From Saccharina japonica (lineage: Eukaryota > Sar > Phaeophyceae > Laminariales > Laminariaceae): 64,000 nt of DNA. The stretch lies in the NCBI GenBank assembly GCA_008828725.1, contig MEHQ01003854.1, positions 1,340,652 through 1,404,651 on the forward strand, read 5' to 3'. Under the pieces are notes generated by a model. That model was not told the origin of the DNA, made no database searches, and saw only the letters and a program-made list of their open reading frames with translations. How positions within the stretch are numbered: position 1 is the stretch's first letter; every line of letters begins with the position of its first letter. Made by a program: the position numbers and the translations under genes. Shown here piece by piece: positions 48,134 through 58,679 of this stretch.

Positions 48134-49549
48134 TTGCCCGTGCGCTCACAGCGGTACCCAGACGGATCGCTGGACGCGCTCCCGTACGGAGCTACCCGCG
48201 TGGCGGACTGGATACCCCGAGTGCTATGCGGGATGTGTCAAGGAGTCAACTTCGGTACATACATGTTCTGCCAATTCTGTAGGGCACCCACGTGCCGCGC
48301 CCCCCCGGCACCGCGGACTACCGGGGCACCCGCCGTCATCATCGACGGCAAGCTCAACGAGCGTATCCGCAAAGTACGAGCGGCGTTAGCAGGCACAGCC
48401 GGCCAACATCGTAATAGTCGAGTGGCCGATAACTTTGACGGGTTCGTGCGGGCGAGAACGAATAACGTAAGGGGCTGGCAGACCGCGACCGACGTAGACG
48501 TATTCGAATGGTTATGCTGGCTAGACTCGCACGGTAACGGCACGAAGTGGGTGCATGTCGCTAGTTACCCAGGGGTGGGGTCGGATAGCGACTTACAGTG
48601 CCGGCCTCGCGGGCACTGTAAGAAGAGGTACGGCGCCGCATCCCTAGACAAAGGGCACGCATCCAAGCTAATATTTGCCATAATGGAGCAGCTCGGAACG
48701 TTGGACGACTGGGACTGCGTCGAGCAACGGGACAACCCGGTAGCGAGTCCTTTAGTGCGTGGGTACCTATCATTTGTGCAGGGAGAGCAGCGGCGAGTAG
48801 GGGTGGGGGTGAAACAGGCACCCCCATTGGTGGCAGTGCAGCTGCGTGAGCTGGTGCGCGACATGCACCGACGCGCACAGACGCTTCCCACCGCAGCAGA
48901 ACGCTTCGCAATTATCCGGGATGTGACGATCTTCTGCGTGACCTTCCACACGATGAAGCGCGGTTTCGAGCTGTTGGTGGCGGTAGCGTCACAAGTGTTT
49001 CAGATGTCGGGAGGCGAGGCATTCATCTTCAACTTCTTGTTCGGGAAGACGTTGCGGAATTCCTCGCAAGCGGTCGTGGTAAAGAAGAACCTAGACTGCC
49101 GCGAAATCTGCGCGATCGCAGCCATGGTGGAGTACCAACAGGCCGCGGAATCCATACAGTGGTTACTCGCCGAGGGGTCAGGATTCCTGTTCCCGAGCGT
49201 TCTAGAGGGCGGGGGAAAGAGGGACGTGGCTCTGACGGCAGTACAGATGATCACCGGCCTCCAGACCTATTTGCGAGCGGCAGGCATGGCGGATAAGCGG
49301 TACACGATGCACTCCTTCCGAGTGGGAGGGGCGGCGAGTCACCCCATGGACGGTACGGCCATGGACGTTCTGATGGAGTACGTGGGGTGGAAGTCCGCCT
49401 CCATCGCACGCAGGTACGTAGGGGTAACAGCGTCCGCGGCGGCGGTAGGTGTGAAGCGTTCTCGCGAAACGGCGTTCATCGAGGCAGACGCCCTACCGCT
49501 GTTTGATCAGTTTACTCTCTCATATACAGCATTCCGGAGGGCTAGCTAA
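48134..49549 (+). CDS. Tyrosine recombinase with N-terminal RanBP2-type zinc finger
   Basis: An intact 471-codon frame ending TAA. It is the integrase of the element, joining circular DNA to the target by tyrosine chemistry. Catalytic residues (numbering from 48134): R276 (MKRGFEL), K317/K318, H393-x2-R396 (HSFR), W419 in the place of the second His, and nucleophile Y428 (RRYVG). All are present. Residues 32-49 have the spacing C-x2-C-x3-N-x6-C-x2-C, the RanBP2-type zinc finger signature (C32, C35, N39, C46, C49). The frame is open back to 48050, overlapping the end of the RT-RH frame (48105), but has no ATG before 48233, which lies inside the finger. A full finger therefore needs frameshift, readthrough or a non-AUG start. 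GC content is high and even compared with the flanks. Confidence 0.85.
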   Translation: MPVRSQRYPDGSLDALPYGATRVADWIPRVLCGMCQGVNFGTYMFCQFCRAPTCRAPPAPRTTGAPAVIIDGKLNERIRKVRAALAGTAGQHRNSRVADNFDGFVRARTNNVRGWQTATDVDVFEWLCWLDSHGNGTKWVHVASYPGVGSDSDLQCRPRGHCKKRYGAASLDKGHASKLIFAIMEQLGTLDDWDCVEQRDNPVASPLVRGYLSFVQGEQRRVGVGVKQAPPLVAVQLRELVRDMHRRAQTLPTAAERFAIIRDVTIFCVTFHTMKRGFELLVAVASQVFQMSGGEAFIFNFLFGKTLRNSSQAVVVKKNLDCREICAIAAMVEYQQAAESIQWLLAEGSGFLFPSVLEGGGKRDVALTAVQMITGLQTYLRAAGMADKRYTMHSFRVGGAASHPMDGTAMDVLMEYVGWKSASIARRYVGVTASAAAVGVKRSRETAFIEADALPLFDQFTLSYTAFRRAS

Positions 49550-49699
49550 AGCCAAACCACTAGAGGCTCGCTAGAGGCCAAGGTAGAAGTTTGGGCAGAA
49601 TAAGGACAACAAGGAGACCCGCGGGGGAAAGTAATAAGACAAACATATAAGACGGCATTGAGACAAGGGGATAGACAACAAGGATGGGTGTGATCTCAT

Positions 49700-49770
49700 G
49701 TCGCAGCAGAGAGGCCTCATTAATCCCAAACTATATAGGAGTTAAAGCGACGACGAAATGTTACTGCAGT
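49700..49770 (+). repeat. Split direct repeat B1 of the YR element
   Basis: GTCGCAGCAGAGAGGCCTCA to GTTACTGCAGTAA. It abuts A2, sharing the last bases. Confidence 0.8.
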
Positions 49771-49931
49771 AATTTTCGGAACCAAATTTGGGGGCGCATG
49801 AAGGGCATCCCCGAAATAGGACAAAGCCTGCAGTAGGTACAGTGAGGGCAAGTGAAAGGCAACGAAGGACACATGCTCTTTCCATCGACCGACGGCAGCA
49901 CGAGGAAGTAGGTAACGATTAGCGAAAACAG
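49766..49931 (+). repeat. Split direct repeat A2 of the YR element
   Basis: GCAGTAATTTTCGGAACCAA to CGATTAGCGAAAACAG. Internal copy of A1. Confidence 0.85.
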
Positions 49932-50102
49932 ACCCTCCCGCCCACCCATCGTTGCGCGCGGGAGACGCGGACAAATGCATCGATTTATGTTTTGTTGGTA
50001 GTGTTTATTTTACCGAAGCAACTACTCTCTGCGACGAAGTGCCGCGTTGATGGCGATCGAATCAACGCGGGGGTAGTAGCCCTGGGTGGGAATCTCCGGC
50101 TG

Positions 50103-50175
50103 GTCGCAAGCAGGAGGCCTCATTAATCCCAAACTACATACGAGTTAAAGCGACGACGAAATGTTACTGTAGTAA
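50103..50175 (+). repeat. Split direct repeat B2 (right terminus) of the YR element
   Basis: GTCGCAAGCAGGAGGCCTCA to GTTACTGTAGTAA. Copy of B1 that defines the right end. Confidence 0.8.
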
Positions 50176-50325
50176 CTACATGATGGACCATCGAGGACCT
50201 GGTGTGTTTAGCAGACAGGGAGACTGTTGTTTCTGGTTTGCGGGTTTGGACTTGAGGTTGGCTTAACATTTTTGTTTTGTTTTTCCTAGGGGTTTTGGGG
50301 CTATGATAGCCGTGTTACTGTACTA

Positions 50326-50685
50326 TCAACGCGATTGATTTATTTTCGTCCACCTGGCACCGAGCAGGGCGGGCGTACCGGTGTACTGGTTGTACTCGGT
50401 AACACGACTGAGACATTTCATCCCAGATTGTGGAGTTTTTGCACCCTTCTCCCAACAAAACACTTTGATGTCTGTTACTGCTTCCGGGAGACCAATCTCG
50501 ACAGCAAGCATGTTGATGCCCGTTGGTGCTCCCGGGCTCCCCCAAAATGAGAGCGTGTTACTATTGGAGAGTTTGAGATTGTCCACGTACGGTCGGCAGA
50601 GCAGCAGGTCGGTTTTATCACCAAACTGCACACGAAGGCGCTTCGTTGTCACCGAAATGTTGTGATGAACGTGCGGTGATTGCAT
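50326..50685 (-). CDS. Unidentified 119-codon ORF next to the YR element
   Basis: ATG at 50685, stop at 50326. The sequence is varied and beta-rich, without low complexity (LRVQFGDKTDLLLCRPYVDN, SFWGSPGAPTGINMLAVEIG). It resembles a real globular segment, but I recognise no family. It sits 150 bp right of the element end and could belong to an older element. The plus strand is open over 94 codons. Confidence 0.3.
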   Translation of the reverse strand: MQSPHVHHNISVTTKRLRVQFGDKTDLLLCRPYVDNLKLSNSNTLSFWGSPGAPTGINMLAVEIGLPEAVTDIKVFCWEKGAKTPQSGMKCLSRVTEYNQYTGTPALLGARWTKINQSR

Positions 50686-50971
50686 TCATGTGTTTATTTT
50701 CCTGGGCATTTTTCGGGGTGTTTGTTTGGTTGGGGTTGGAGATGGTGTCGGAACGCTTGGACTTATGCGTCGAGTAAGGTTAATATAAAGTTACGTCGGT
50801 AGAGTATTCCTATTATCTTTATTAATCGTGTCGTAGACCTTGGCTACTGGTTAAATTACGCACAATATGCACGGGAACCGAGTGCTAGCATCGATAGTGC
50901 TTTTTAGTGCAGATGCAGTGGGTTGTTGTCTTTTGCATACATCCCATGGGGAGGATCTAGCGCGGGGACTG

Positions 50972-51082
50972 TTATTTCGGGGGAACATAATGAATATATA
51001 ACCACATATTGTTAGTAAACATATGTAAATGGTAGATTTTTTATGTATGACGTAGGTCCTACTTCCTCAGGTCCCCCATAAT
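50972..51082. mobile_element. M1-family inverted-repeat element, copy h
   Basis: Left TTATTTCGGGGGAACATAAT, right TCAGGTCCCCCATAAT. Inside ATTGTTAGTAAACATATGTA and GACGTAGGTCC. The most diverged copy, 33 kb from the others. Confidence 0.55.
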
Positions 51083-51089
51083 TATTCGA

Positions 51090-52940
51090 TTTCAGTTTTT
51101 CGTATCAGAGAGGTGCCGTTGTTCTGCTCTTACAGACTATCCAGCAGGGAGCTCGATGTTATCGGGTGATATGGTACCTAGTTATGTGGCGATGGTGTTA
51201 TTGGTTCTTTTTTTGAAGGTTTTGCCAGCATGCCCTGGTACGTAGCATTGCATACCACGACTCACCATTTACCACTCAATGGTGAATGCGCGTTTCGTAT
51301 GAATTCGCGCGGATACATCAAAAGTAGTGCAATTCTTTGTCTGGGTTGGAAGTCATGAGTTGAACCACAGCAGCACAGCAGCAGCAGAGCAGCGGCAAGA
51401 GCCGCAGCAGTAGAACCAGAAGCAGCAGCCCACAGAAAAATGTTGCTGCGTAGACCACGAGGTATGTATCAACGACACCATCAGTAGAAGAAGCGTCACG
51501 CTTTCGTCCTTCAATTGTACGAGCGATTTTCTGTGCATGCATTCGTCATGTATGGGAGCCTGTTTCTGCTGTTCGTGGTGCAGTGCTTTCTTGGTGCGGA
51601 GAGTTCTTTCTCGGCGGGAAATGCCGGTTGATGCGTTTGAGGGATCAATGTTTAAGCTCATGCTACACATTGGCGGATGGCCACAAAACTTATAACAGGA
51701 CAGCATCAGTGGAGTGCCGCCCGCTTGGAAGACAACAGGAGACGCCGGAAGTTGTTTTGCACATTTGAGAATGCGTTTCTTGGCGGTGCTCCTGATTGGT
51801 ACGACGTACATCGTGATCCCACGCAGGCGCGAGCCCGCCTGAGCCCGACCCCTCTAAACTGTGTGACCCTGGGTGGGATATTACATGGGTTATCGTCGGC
51901 AGAGCCGAGAGCGAAGCCACTGTTTGGGCACAGCGACGGATCAGCCACGTGATGAGAGGTCGACCGCCAAACAAATCGAGAATCGGCGCCACAGCAGCAG
52001 CAGCTGGAGTACTAAACACAATATTACAGCGGTTTGCCGTAAGAAGGAACCGAACACAACATGCATGCAGCATGCATGCAGCATGCATGCATGCTTTGTA
52101 CAACTCCCACACATGTTCGAATGATGGGTGGGTCTGGTTTCAGCTCCAAATTACACACATTTGACCACAGCGTCATGCATTAGACTCCGCTTCCTCCCTC
52201 CCTCTACCGCCACCTGTTTTGGTTTTGGCCTATTTTAATAGGAGTATAGTCTAACTCTACTAAACATACATACCATTCGACCTTCGAGCACTCGGCCGCG
52301 CGCCCATGGTCTTACCTGGAGCCGGCAATTAAAATAAATTGGCGCGGAGCGCAAAAAACGAGGGAGCGAAGCGACCGAGGCTTTTTATTTCCTATATACA
52401 GGCTTCCATGGTTTTGTTACCATTCTCGTACGTAATATATACGAGTTCGTATCGTGTCTGTTTTTGTCTGAAACCACCGTGTTTTTGCACCACCGATTAC
52501 GAGAGCTGTGCGTGACTGATTTGCACCAAACCTGCAACTACAGAAGCGCACGAGCTTGGGCTAACGCGTCGGACTTTTTCGGTGCAAGTGATCTCGAATT
52601 GGTGTGGTTGCGCTCGCTGTACTGCTGTGGTTTTGGTGGTTTGCTCATGGGGACTTCATTTTTTGTTTTTGTTTTTCCCTGCGAACGCGGACGAGCTACT
52701 GCATGCATCAGGCAGTCTTCCCTCATAATTCCTCTCCACTAATGCGTGCCTTCAATACAGCATTTCAGTCAATTTGTACTTAAACAACAGATGCTGTGGA
52801 CTCTCTTATGCGTTTTTGCACCTGCCTATAATATAGAGAACTAGGGAATAAGAGGCCCTCCCGCCCCCACGGCGGTAGGGCCGTTGAAGCAAGTAGTAAA
52901 GATGATAGAGGCTCAAATAAAAAATAAAACTGGAAACAAA
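51090..52940. other. No gene supported
   Basis: CAG-rich patches (51367-51430), a GCATGCAT repeat (52061-52094) and a GC/AT-mixed stretch. ORFs of up to 152 codons on both strands show no motifs. Confidence 0.35.
52061..52094. repeat. GCATGCAT palindromic repeat
   Basis: ATGCATGCAGCATGCATGCA type units, fully self-complementary. Confidence 0.85.
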
Positions 52941-52945
52941 TTGAC

Positions 52946-53514
52946 GACGAAGATTCCACAGATGCTCCGAGTACCTTGAAGTAAAGTAAGGAGTATTGGA
53001 GAAAGCATACTTCAGGTACTTCGTGTACTCGGAGTATTTCGGGGTTCAATACTCCGGGATACTCTGCTCGTACTCGGAGTACTTTGGGTATGTACACTCT
53101 CGATACTGCTTGTACTCCGAGTATTTCGGGTGCGCATACTCCTTCCGTGTACTCCAAGTATTTGGGGCTTCAGTACTGCTCATACTCCAAGTACTCCGAG
53201 TATTCAGGCCGCCAGTACTCTAGTACTCTAAGTACTCGGAGTACGGAATGTACTCGATACTCGGAGTATACTCGGAGTGTGAAGTACGTTAGGAGCATCT
53301 TTGCATCATTTGAAAGACTCGGCCGTCATTCCCCTCAGGTTCTGGGAGCATGTGACTGGCGTTTATAGCATTTCGCAATTCACAGATGCTCCCATTACCT
53401 CGGAGTAATATTAGAGTACTCTAATACTCTCAGTACTCGGAGTACGAAAAATACTCGATACTCCGAGTATACTCGGAGTATCGAGTATACTCGGAGCATC
53501 CGTGGAAGATTCTT
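52946..53514. mobile_element. TACTCGGAGTA palindromic array with inverted ends
   Basis: About 25 units of TACTCCGAGTA / TACTCGGAGTA, mostly spaced 20-30 bp, bounded by GAAGATTCCACAGATGCTCC (52949) and GGAGCATCCGTGGAAGATTC (53493-53512), which are inverted copies. Internal CACAGATGCTCCCATTACCT (53381) repeats the terminal motif. An inverted-repeat element filled with an 11-bp palindrome. No coding sequence. Confidence 0.65.
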
Positions 53515-53519
53515 AGTAG

Positions 53520-54320
53520 GAGTACAAATGGTTAAGGAAATAGAAACGAAGGGGATTGGCTCCGAATCAATGCGGGTTGTTTGATGGAAAACATATTTGA
53601 AATAGATGTGGCCAGGGGGGACAGGGGGGGGGCTGGCTGTTCCTGAGAGCACGTTGTTTGTTGTTGTCGGTTGTCTCGCGGTCATAGCGAAAGGGCCTTG
53701 CAAAATCCCTCGCGAGACTGTGGCTGTGCTGATGATCGAGATCATTTGACTCGTGCAAGCATGCATACCGAGCTTTTAGTGAAAACTATACCAGGGCAGA
53801 AATACTGCATACTCTGCGTACGTATATACAGCAGGCACATTGTATGTACGTTATACAGCAGGCACATTGTATGTACGTACAATGAAATAAAATTCAAGAG
53901 AAGAAGTCGCACAGCACCGCACAGCAGAGGAAAGCAGAGGATTGCGCAAAACGAAAAACCGCAAGGCGGTACGTTGCTGTTCCGTGAACGGACAAGACAG
54001 ATTGAAAACATATACGCATACATTTGAAGACATACGCAACAAGACTAAGTTAGGGTTATATCAAGGGCGCACAAAAAAAAAGTTTTCGACACCACCCACC
54101 CAAAACTTTATTTTGGACCTCTCAAGGGGGGAGGGGGGGTACGACGAACCCATCCCCCCCCTCATAACGCCACGTAATCTCCTATATAAAACATCCCTAT
54201 ACTAAATCCTATATAATACGAAGGGGGGCACAGCCTAGGGGGGTACTACAGTCCACGCAGCCCCCTAAGAGCGGACAGGCGCCGACAGTAGAAGAGACAA
54301 AGAGAGAGGGAGAGAGTGAT
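53520..54320. other. Upstream region of the zinc-finger gene, no gene seen
   Basis: AGCAGGCACATTGTATGTACG occurs twice (53831, 53861). Then an AT-rich stretch, G-runs at 54127 and C-runs at 54153, and AGAGAGAGGGAGAGAG just before the ATG at 54325. Confidence 0.4.
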
Positions 54321-54324
54321 CACG

Positions 54325-56056
54325 ATGAGCACTGTCTCCGTGGTGGAGGGAGCCCTATCCAAGGCCCCCTTCGATAAGGCTGCTTGGCTAGAACGCGTCT
54401 GCGGAAAGCCAGCGGGTGGCTCAGAGTTCATTTGCTGCTGCGGGCACACCTTCGGCGACGGTTCAGGAATGGACGAGGGCAGAGCCATTGAGCATGAGAC
54501 TTCGGATGAGCACAGAGAGCGAGTGCAGAGAAATGAGGACTATCGAAGCATATCGTGTGCCTCGCAGCCATTGTCGCAGCAGCAGTAAGAAGATGAAAGA
54601 CTCAGTTCGGTTGAAGATGAAAGCTGCACACAGCCCATACGTACAGCTGCTCTCTTGCCCTTGTCGTGGAACTGGACCCGACCTTGGACATGGACAAGAA
54701 GACTTACTTGTTCACCATGGACGAGTTGATCACCACGCATAATTTACTTCGCGAAACCGTGGAAAGTGTGCAAGGATGTACGGCGATTCCTGATGTGCGA
54801 CCAACTCCACGGGGCAAAGGCGACCCTCTTCCTCTGCATGGTGCCTTCACTTACACGTCGAGCGGGTCCCTCGAGTCGGAGGAAGTTGGGTCAGCTTCTG
54901 TCGACGGCAAAGTGGAGTGTCCACTCTGCTGGTTCAAAGTGCGCCCGAAACAACTGCTGCAGCACATGGGCGGACACATCCTTGAGGATGAGGTAAGACG
55001 CTCGTAAGCAAGTGCATTTTGAGTTGAAGTATCCGCGGAAAATTGACGGCGTACTGCACCCAGAGGACTACCGGACGTACTTGAAGGAAACCTGACCATT
55101 CCATGTTTTATCTTGTGTTTTTTGTTATGATACTGTCCCTCCCACAGAGCCTACGGCAGCGCAACACGTGCGGCTTTTCCGGCGGCGAGGTTGGGAGGAT
55201 GTGCAAGACGTGGATTGAAGTACCAAGGATCGGGAAAGCTGCACCTTAGATACATTCCAACTGTCGTCTCGCGCCCAAGTTGGACTCGCAAAGAAGTCTC
55301 GTTGCTTTAGGCATATCAGCGGCGTCGAAGTTCACGTCATCGACCCCATGCACTAACGTACCCCTGAAGTGCAAGTTTTGCAGCTCTGCAGAGTGGGTGT
55401 GGAAATACTGCATGTCCCATCACGTAGAAGGGCAGCATTCCACTTCGTTGGCTCTGAACAAAGCAGACCCCAACACTGCCAGATTCGAAAGCAGCTTTGA
55501 CGTAAGCAAGACAGAGAAGGAGGCGGTGGCGAAAAGGATGCCAAAGGGCAAGGCTGCCAGAGCCCCCGTAGCACGCCGAACGGTCTCCCAGCAGAAAAGT
55601 AAGGGTTCCATAGCCCCCGCAGCACGCCGTAAGGTCTCACAGCACGACGGGGGGTCAGATGAGTCAGACGACTCAGAGGAGGAGCAAGAGGAAGAGGAGG
55701 AGGAGGAGGAGGAGGAGTCAGAAGAGGAGTCAGAAGAGGAGTCAGAAGAGGAGAGGGACGGGGGGGGGCGGGAGGAGGAAGAGCAGTCGGAAGAGAAGAG
55801 GGACGGGGGGGGAGGGGAGGAGTAAGAGGAAGTCGACAAGGACGACCGCAAGGATGAGAGCGAAGACGAACAGCCGGGGGGACGAAGGAAAGGGGGTGAA
55901 GGAGGGGAAGGGGGGAGCAAGAGGGGACGGGCGGGGAGTAGCAGCAACGGTAGCGAGACACCGGGCGATAACGTGGGAGAACCCGTGCGCAAGAGTAGGC
56001 GTGGCAGAACGATCACGCAAAGCGTTCGCCAGAAAGATCTTGGCAGTCTTCGATGA
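54325..56056 (+). pseudogene. Three-exon multi-zinc-finger gene with two in-frame stops
   Basis: Exons 54325-54584, 54647-54992 and 55148-56056. Introns 54585-54646 (GTAAGA...TACAG) and 54993-55147 (GTAAGA...CACAG) join in phase. Exon 1 has EFICCCGHTFGDGSGMDEGR and AIEHETSDEHRERVQ. Exon 2 has the zinc-binding VECPLCWFKVRPKQLLQHMG. Exon 3 has NTCGFSGG with a further Cys, then SSTPCTNVPLKCKFC, VWKYCMSHHVEGQHS (C2H2-like), a lysine-rich stretch, a long Glu/Ser acidic run and a basic tail PVRKSRRGRT. The frame is kept for 1.3 kb of coding but meets TAG at 55247-55249 and TAA at 55823-55825, then ends at TGA 56054-56056. From memory, similar CGFC/SPCTNVPxxCxxC proteins are multi-copy in fungi and algae and may be transposon-linked. 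I did not verify this. Confidence 0.65.
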
Positions 56057-57900
56057 TTACATTTGTGCGATCATTACGTTCCTCGTCGTGGAGTGTTATC
56101 CAGGCCATTTGACTAAATCAAGCACGATGGCTTGTTTTCGTGACTGAAATATTAAGATCTTTGTTGTTGTTGTCGAGGCACCTTGGTGGGGGGTTGTATC
56201 CAAGCAATGTTCTATCTATTAATCAAGTACCTTGAAAGACCTTTTTGTGTGAGAGTTGGTGAGAGGGGAAAAGCCAAGAAATTCACCAAAAAGGAAAAAA
56301 AAAACGTTTTTTACGGCCCTCCGGGGGGGGGGTAGTGTGGTGTGCGGGATAACGTTTTTTGCCCTTGGTTATATATATACGTATATACGTGCGTGCACAG
56401 ATAGCATGATTACAGCATGATGCAGGCTCGCGAGGATGTCACGTGAGCATGTCACCTGGGCATGGCTCTGAACGTGGTGTGTCGTTGAAGAGCTACTATA
56501 TGGTGTCTCGCGGCACCGTCTAGCCTGGTATGATACCTGGTATCCTGGTATCACCTTATTACGCCGCATTCACAAAAATCGTCTATTTCTTGCCATCGCA
56601 GAGTGATCGAGATTTGTTTTAGAAACCAAAACAAGCAAACACAGCCACCACCACCACCACCACCACCAGCGACACGTTTCTGCTGGTGCTGGTGCTCAGC
56701 TAGTGGTGTGGTAATGGTGGCGGTGCTTGACTTGAGGATGGTTGTTGGTGATCTCTGGTACCTGCTCGTACCTGGTACCTGGTATGGGGTGGAATACGTA
56801 TGCTTGTTTTCCCGAGGACCACCCGTGGTACCTGGTAAGTAGGCCATGCGACATGACCAAGCTTCGCGAACTCGGGACGGCTTTGAACACGAGCAGAGGT
56901 AGGAGGAGGGGGCGTTATCTAGGGGCCTTCAGAGACCCCGTCCGTTTCTAAAGCAGTGGTGCTTTCGTCGCGTACGGTGACAGAAGGCCACGTACGTATC
57001 ATACGATACGAGTACGACCAGAACGAGGATGAACGATACAATCTCAGCAAAGGTTAAAAGTAGCAGCCGCACTGCTGCAATACCCGTACGCAGAGCAGCC
57101 GCGAATCGCTGTGGCCACGACGACAGGCACGGCGCACGCACGAGTTGTACTACAGTATCCCAGCCTGCGACGTAAGAAGACGGTGCCGGGCATGCCGGCG
57201 TAGGGATAAGCGTGCGTTTTGAACGTTTGTGGGACAAAAATAAATGTTTTTTTGTTTGCTTGCATTTGCTCCACTCTAAGTTGCTATGATAAAGTGGGCA
57301 TCAAAGATCACTTGATTAAAGTATTGTTTTTTGGGCATCAGACGAACTATATAATAGATAGATCTACTTATCCAGCTTTTCAATGTCAGACAGCATGTGC
57401 CTGCAGCGACCGATGCAGTTGAGCAATAACAGCTTCAAGAGCACCACCGAGTAGTTATCCCGGTCGGGTGAACCACGCTAATAGAAACGGGTACGCGTAC
57501 GTGGAAGAACGTGCATGATGGAGAGCATCATCGTATATATTCACAGACGTGCCCATCGTATCTTCTCTTGTGCCTGGTCTAAATAAAAAAAGAGCGATTT
57601 CTCGAACAAACGCAGTCTCCATGGTATTGACATTATTCGTGCTTCGCCTCTCGACAATAGCGCCCGTTCATTCTCATTGGCGGCGATGCAGAAAGCAGTC
57701 TTCGTCGCCTACTGCTCCTACAGCCCCCAGAAACATACACACTGTCTAAGTTCTTCCCTTATAGCTGAAGCGCACTGGGCCGCACGCCCCTATGCCAGGG
57801 CGGAGCCGGTATAATAGCGGACAAAACAAAAACACCAAATAATAACTGGGCCACGATCCACACCCTATAACGCAATGCACTGACCAGGTAAGTTGACACA
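56057..57900. other. No gene supported
   Basis: G-run at 56323, CCA microsatellite (56646-56670), ACCTGGTACCTGGTA palindromes (56760-56780, 56827-56836). ORFs on both strands lack motifs. Confidence 0.35.
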
Positions 57901-57904
57901 CGCT

Positions 57905-58250
57905 GTCAACCACGTACGTACCAACCGACCCACCGACACCCGCCCACCCACACCCACCTGTAATGGTATGGGCTAGTCATCTGGCTCGGGGATTAATATA
58001 AAGCTGCTTCTCTTCTACGCTTGACTCTACGGAAAGTGAGTAACACCAAGGATGCTTAATAGACAAACCTGCAAGGGGATACTCTGTGTCTCACCCAGTC
58101 TTATCACACACCCACCCACTCATGTACTCACCCACACCCACTCACTCACACCCACCCACCCAACCACCGACCCACCCACCCAACCACGTACGTACGCACC
58201 AACCGATTGGCACACGCACCGACCGATCCACCCACCCACAAAAACAACAG
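57905..58250 (+). repeat. CCCAC-rich degenerate repeat
   Basis: CCCACCCA, CACTCACA and CCGACC words dominate. The His/Pro/Thr-rich ORFs are artefacts. Confidence 0.7.
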
Positions 58251-58290
58251 CAGTGTGAAATTAGTATACAGCAGCACCAATACGTACATC

Positions 58291-58322
58291 AATAGTAGTA
58301 GTAGTAGTAGTAGTAGTAGTAT
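58291..58322 (+). repeat. TAG trinucleotide run
   Basis: About ten TAG units. Confidence 0.9.
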
Positions 58323-58679
58323 ATAACCCATTTACAGCAGCAACGCAAGTAGCAGCAAGTACGTACGTCGAGCGGAGAAAAACAAAACGCCGGCATCGAT
58401 GAGCAGCCCTTGTACGTACAGCAGTGGCTCTTTTTTTTGTGTTTTCGTCGATTTTGGTACGTCTGAGTTTTTGTATCTTGACATTAGTGTAAAAACCGCT
58501 AACTCGCGCATTTTTGGGCTGGTTTCGATTCTGACCGAAGTTCTGGAGATCCACAATTTCACATCTGAGGGACTCTGTGAAATCAATATCTTGACTTTAG
58601 TATTGAAAAAAACATATTGATTTAAGTATGTAGTTTTTTAACTTGAAATTAGTGTGTATTTTTTTCTTGATGTTAGTGT

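Larger units (their letters stand above)
46542..50175 (+). mobile_element. Tyrosine-recombinase retrotransposon, Ngaro/PAT-like, internally deleted
   Basis: 3634 bp with repeats in the order A1 (46542-46706), coding region, B1 (49700-49770), A2 (49766-49931), B2 (50103-50175). B1 and A2 abut and share G(C/T)AGTAA. The same word GTAGTAA stands at the left start of A1 and at the right end of B2, as expected if a circle with a B-A junction is the intermediate. Coding order is RT palm (YIDD), RNase H, a short post-RH domain, then a tyrosine recombinase. There is no room for the methylase-like domain of DIRS/PAT between RNase H and YR, so it is nearer Ngaro. The RT N-terminal part and any Gag are missing: A1 joins the RT at 46707. 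No target duplication is seen, as is normal for YR elements. Confidence 0.85.

Noticed and set aside
47206-48951. Minus-strand ORFs of 80-198 codons in the YR element
   Set aside because: Shadows of the high-GC RT-RH and recombinase frames.
46778-49690. TAG/TAA read as glutamine (altered genetic code)
   Set aside because: The thiolase exons use CAG or CAA for every one of about eleven visible Gln codons, and the copia Gag frame also has a TGA stop. C-to-T decay of repeats explains the pattern more simply, though I list it as worth testing.
55353-56020. Pro/Ser-rich minus-strand ORFs of about 200 codons
   Set aside because: Antisense of the acidic Glu run and Cys motifs of the zinc-finger gene.
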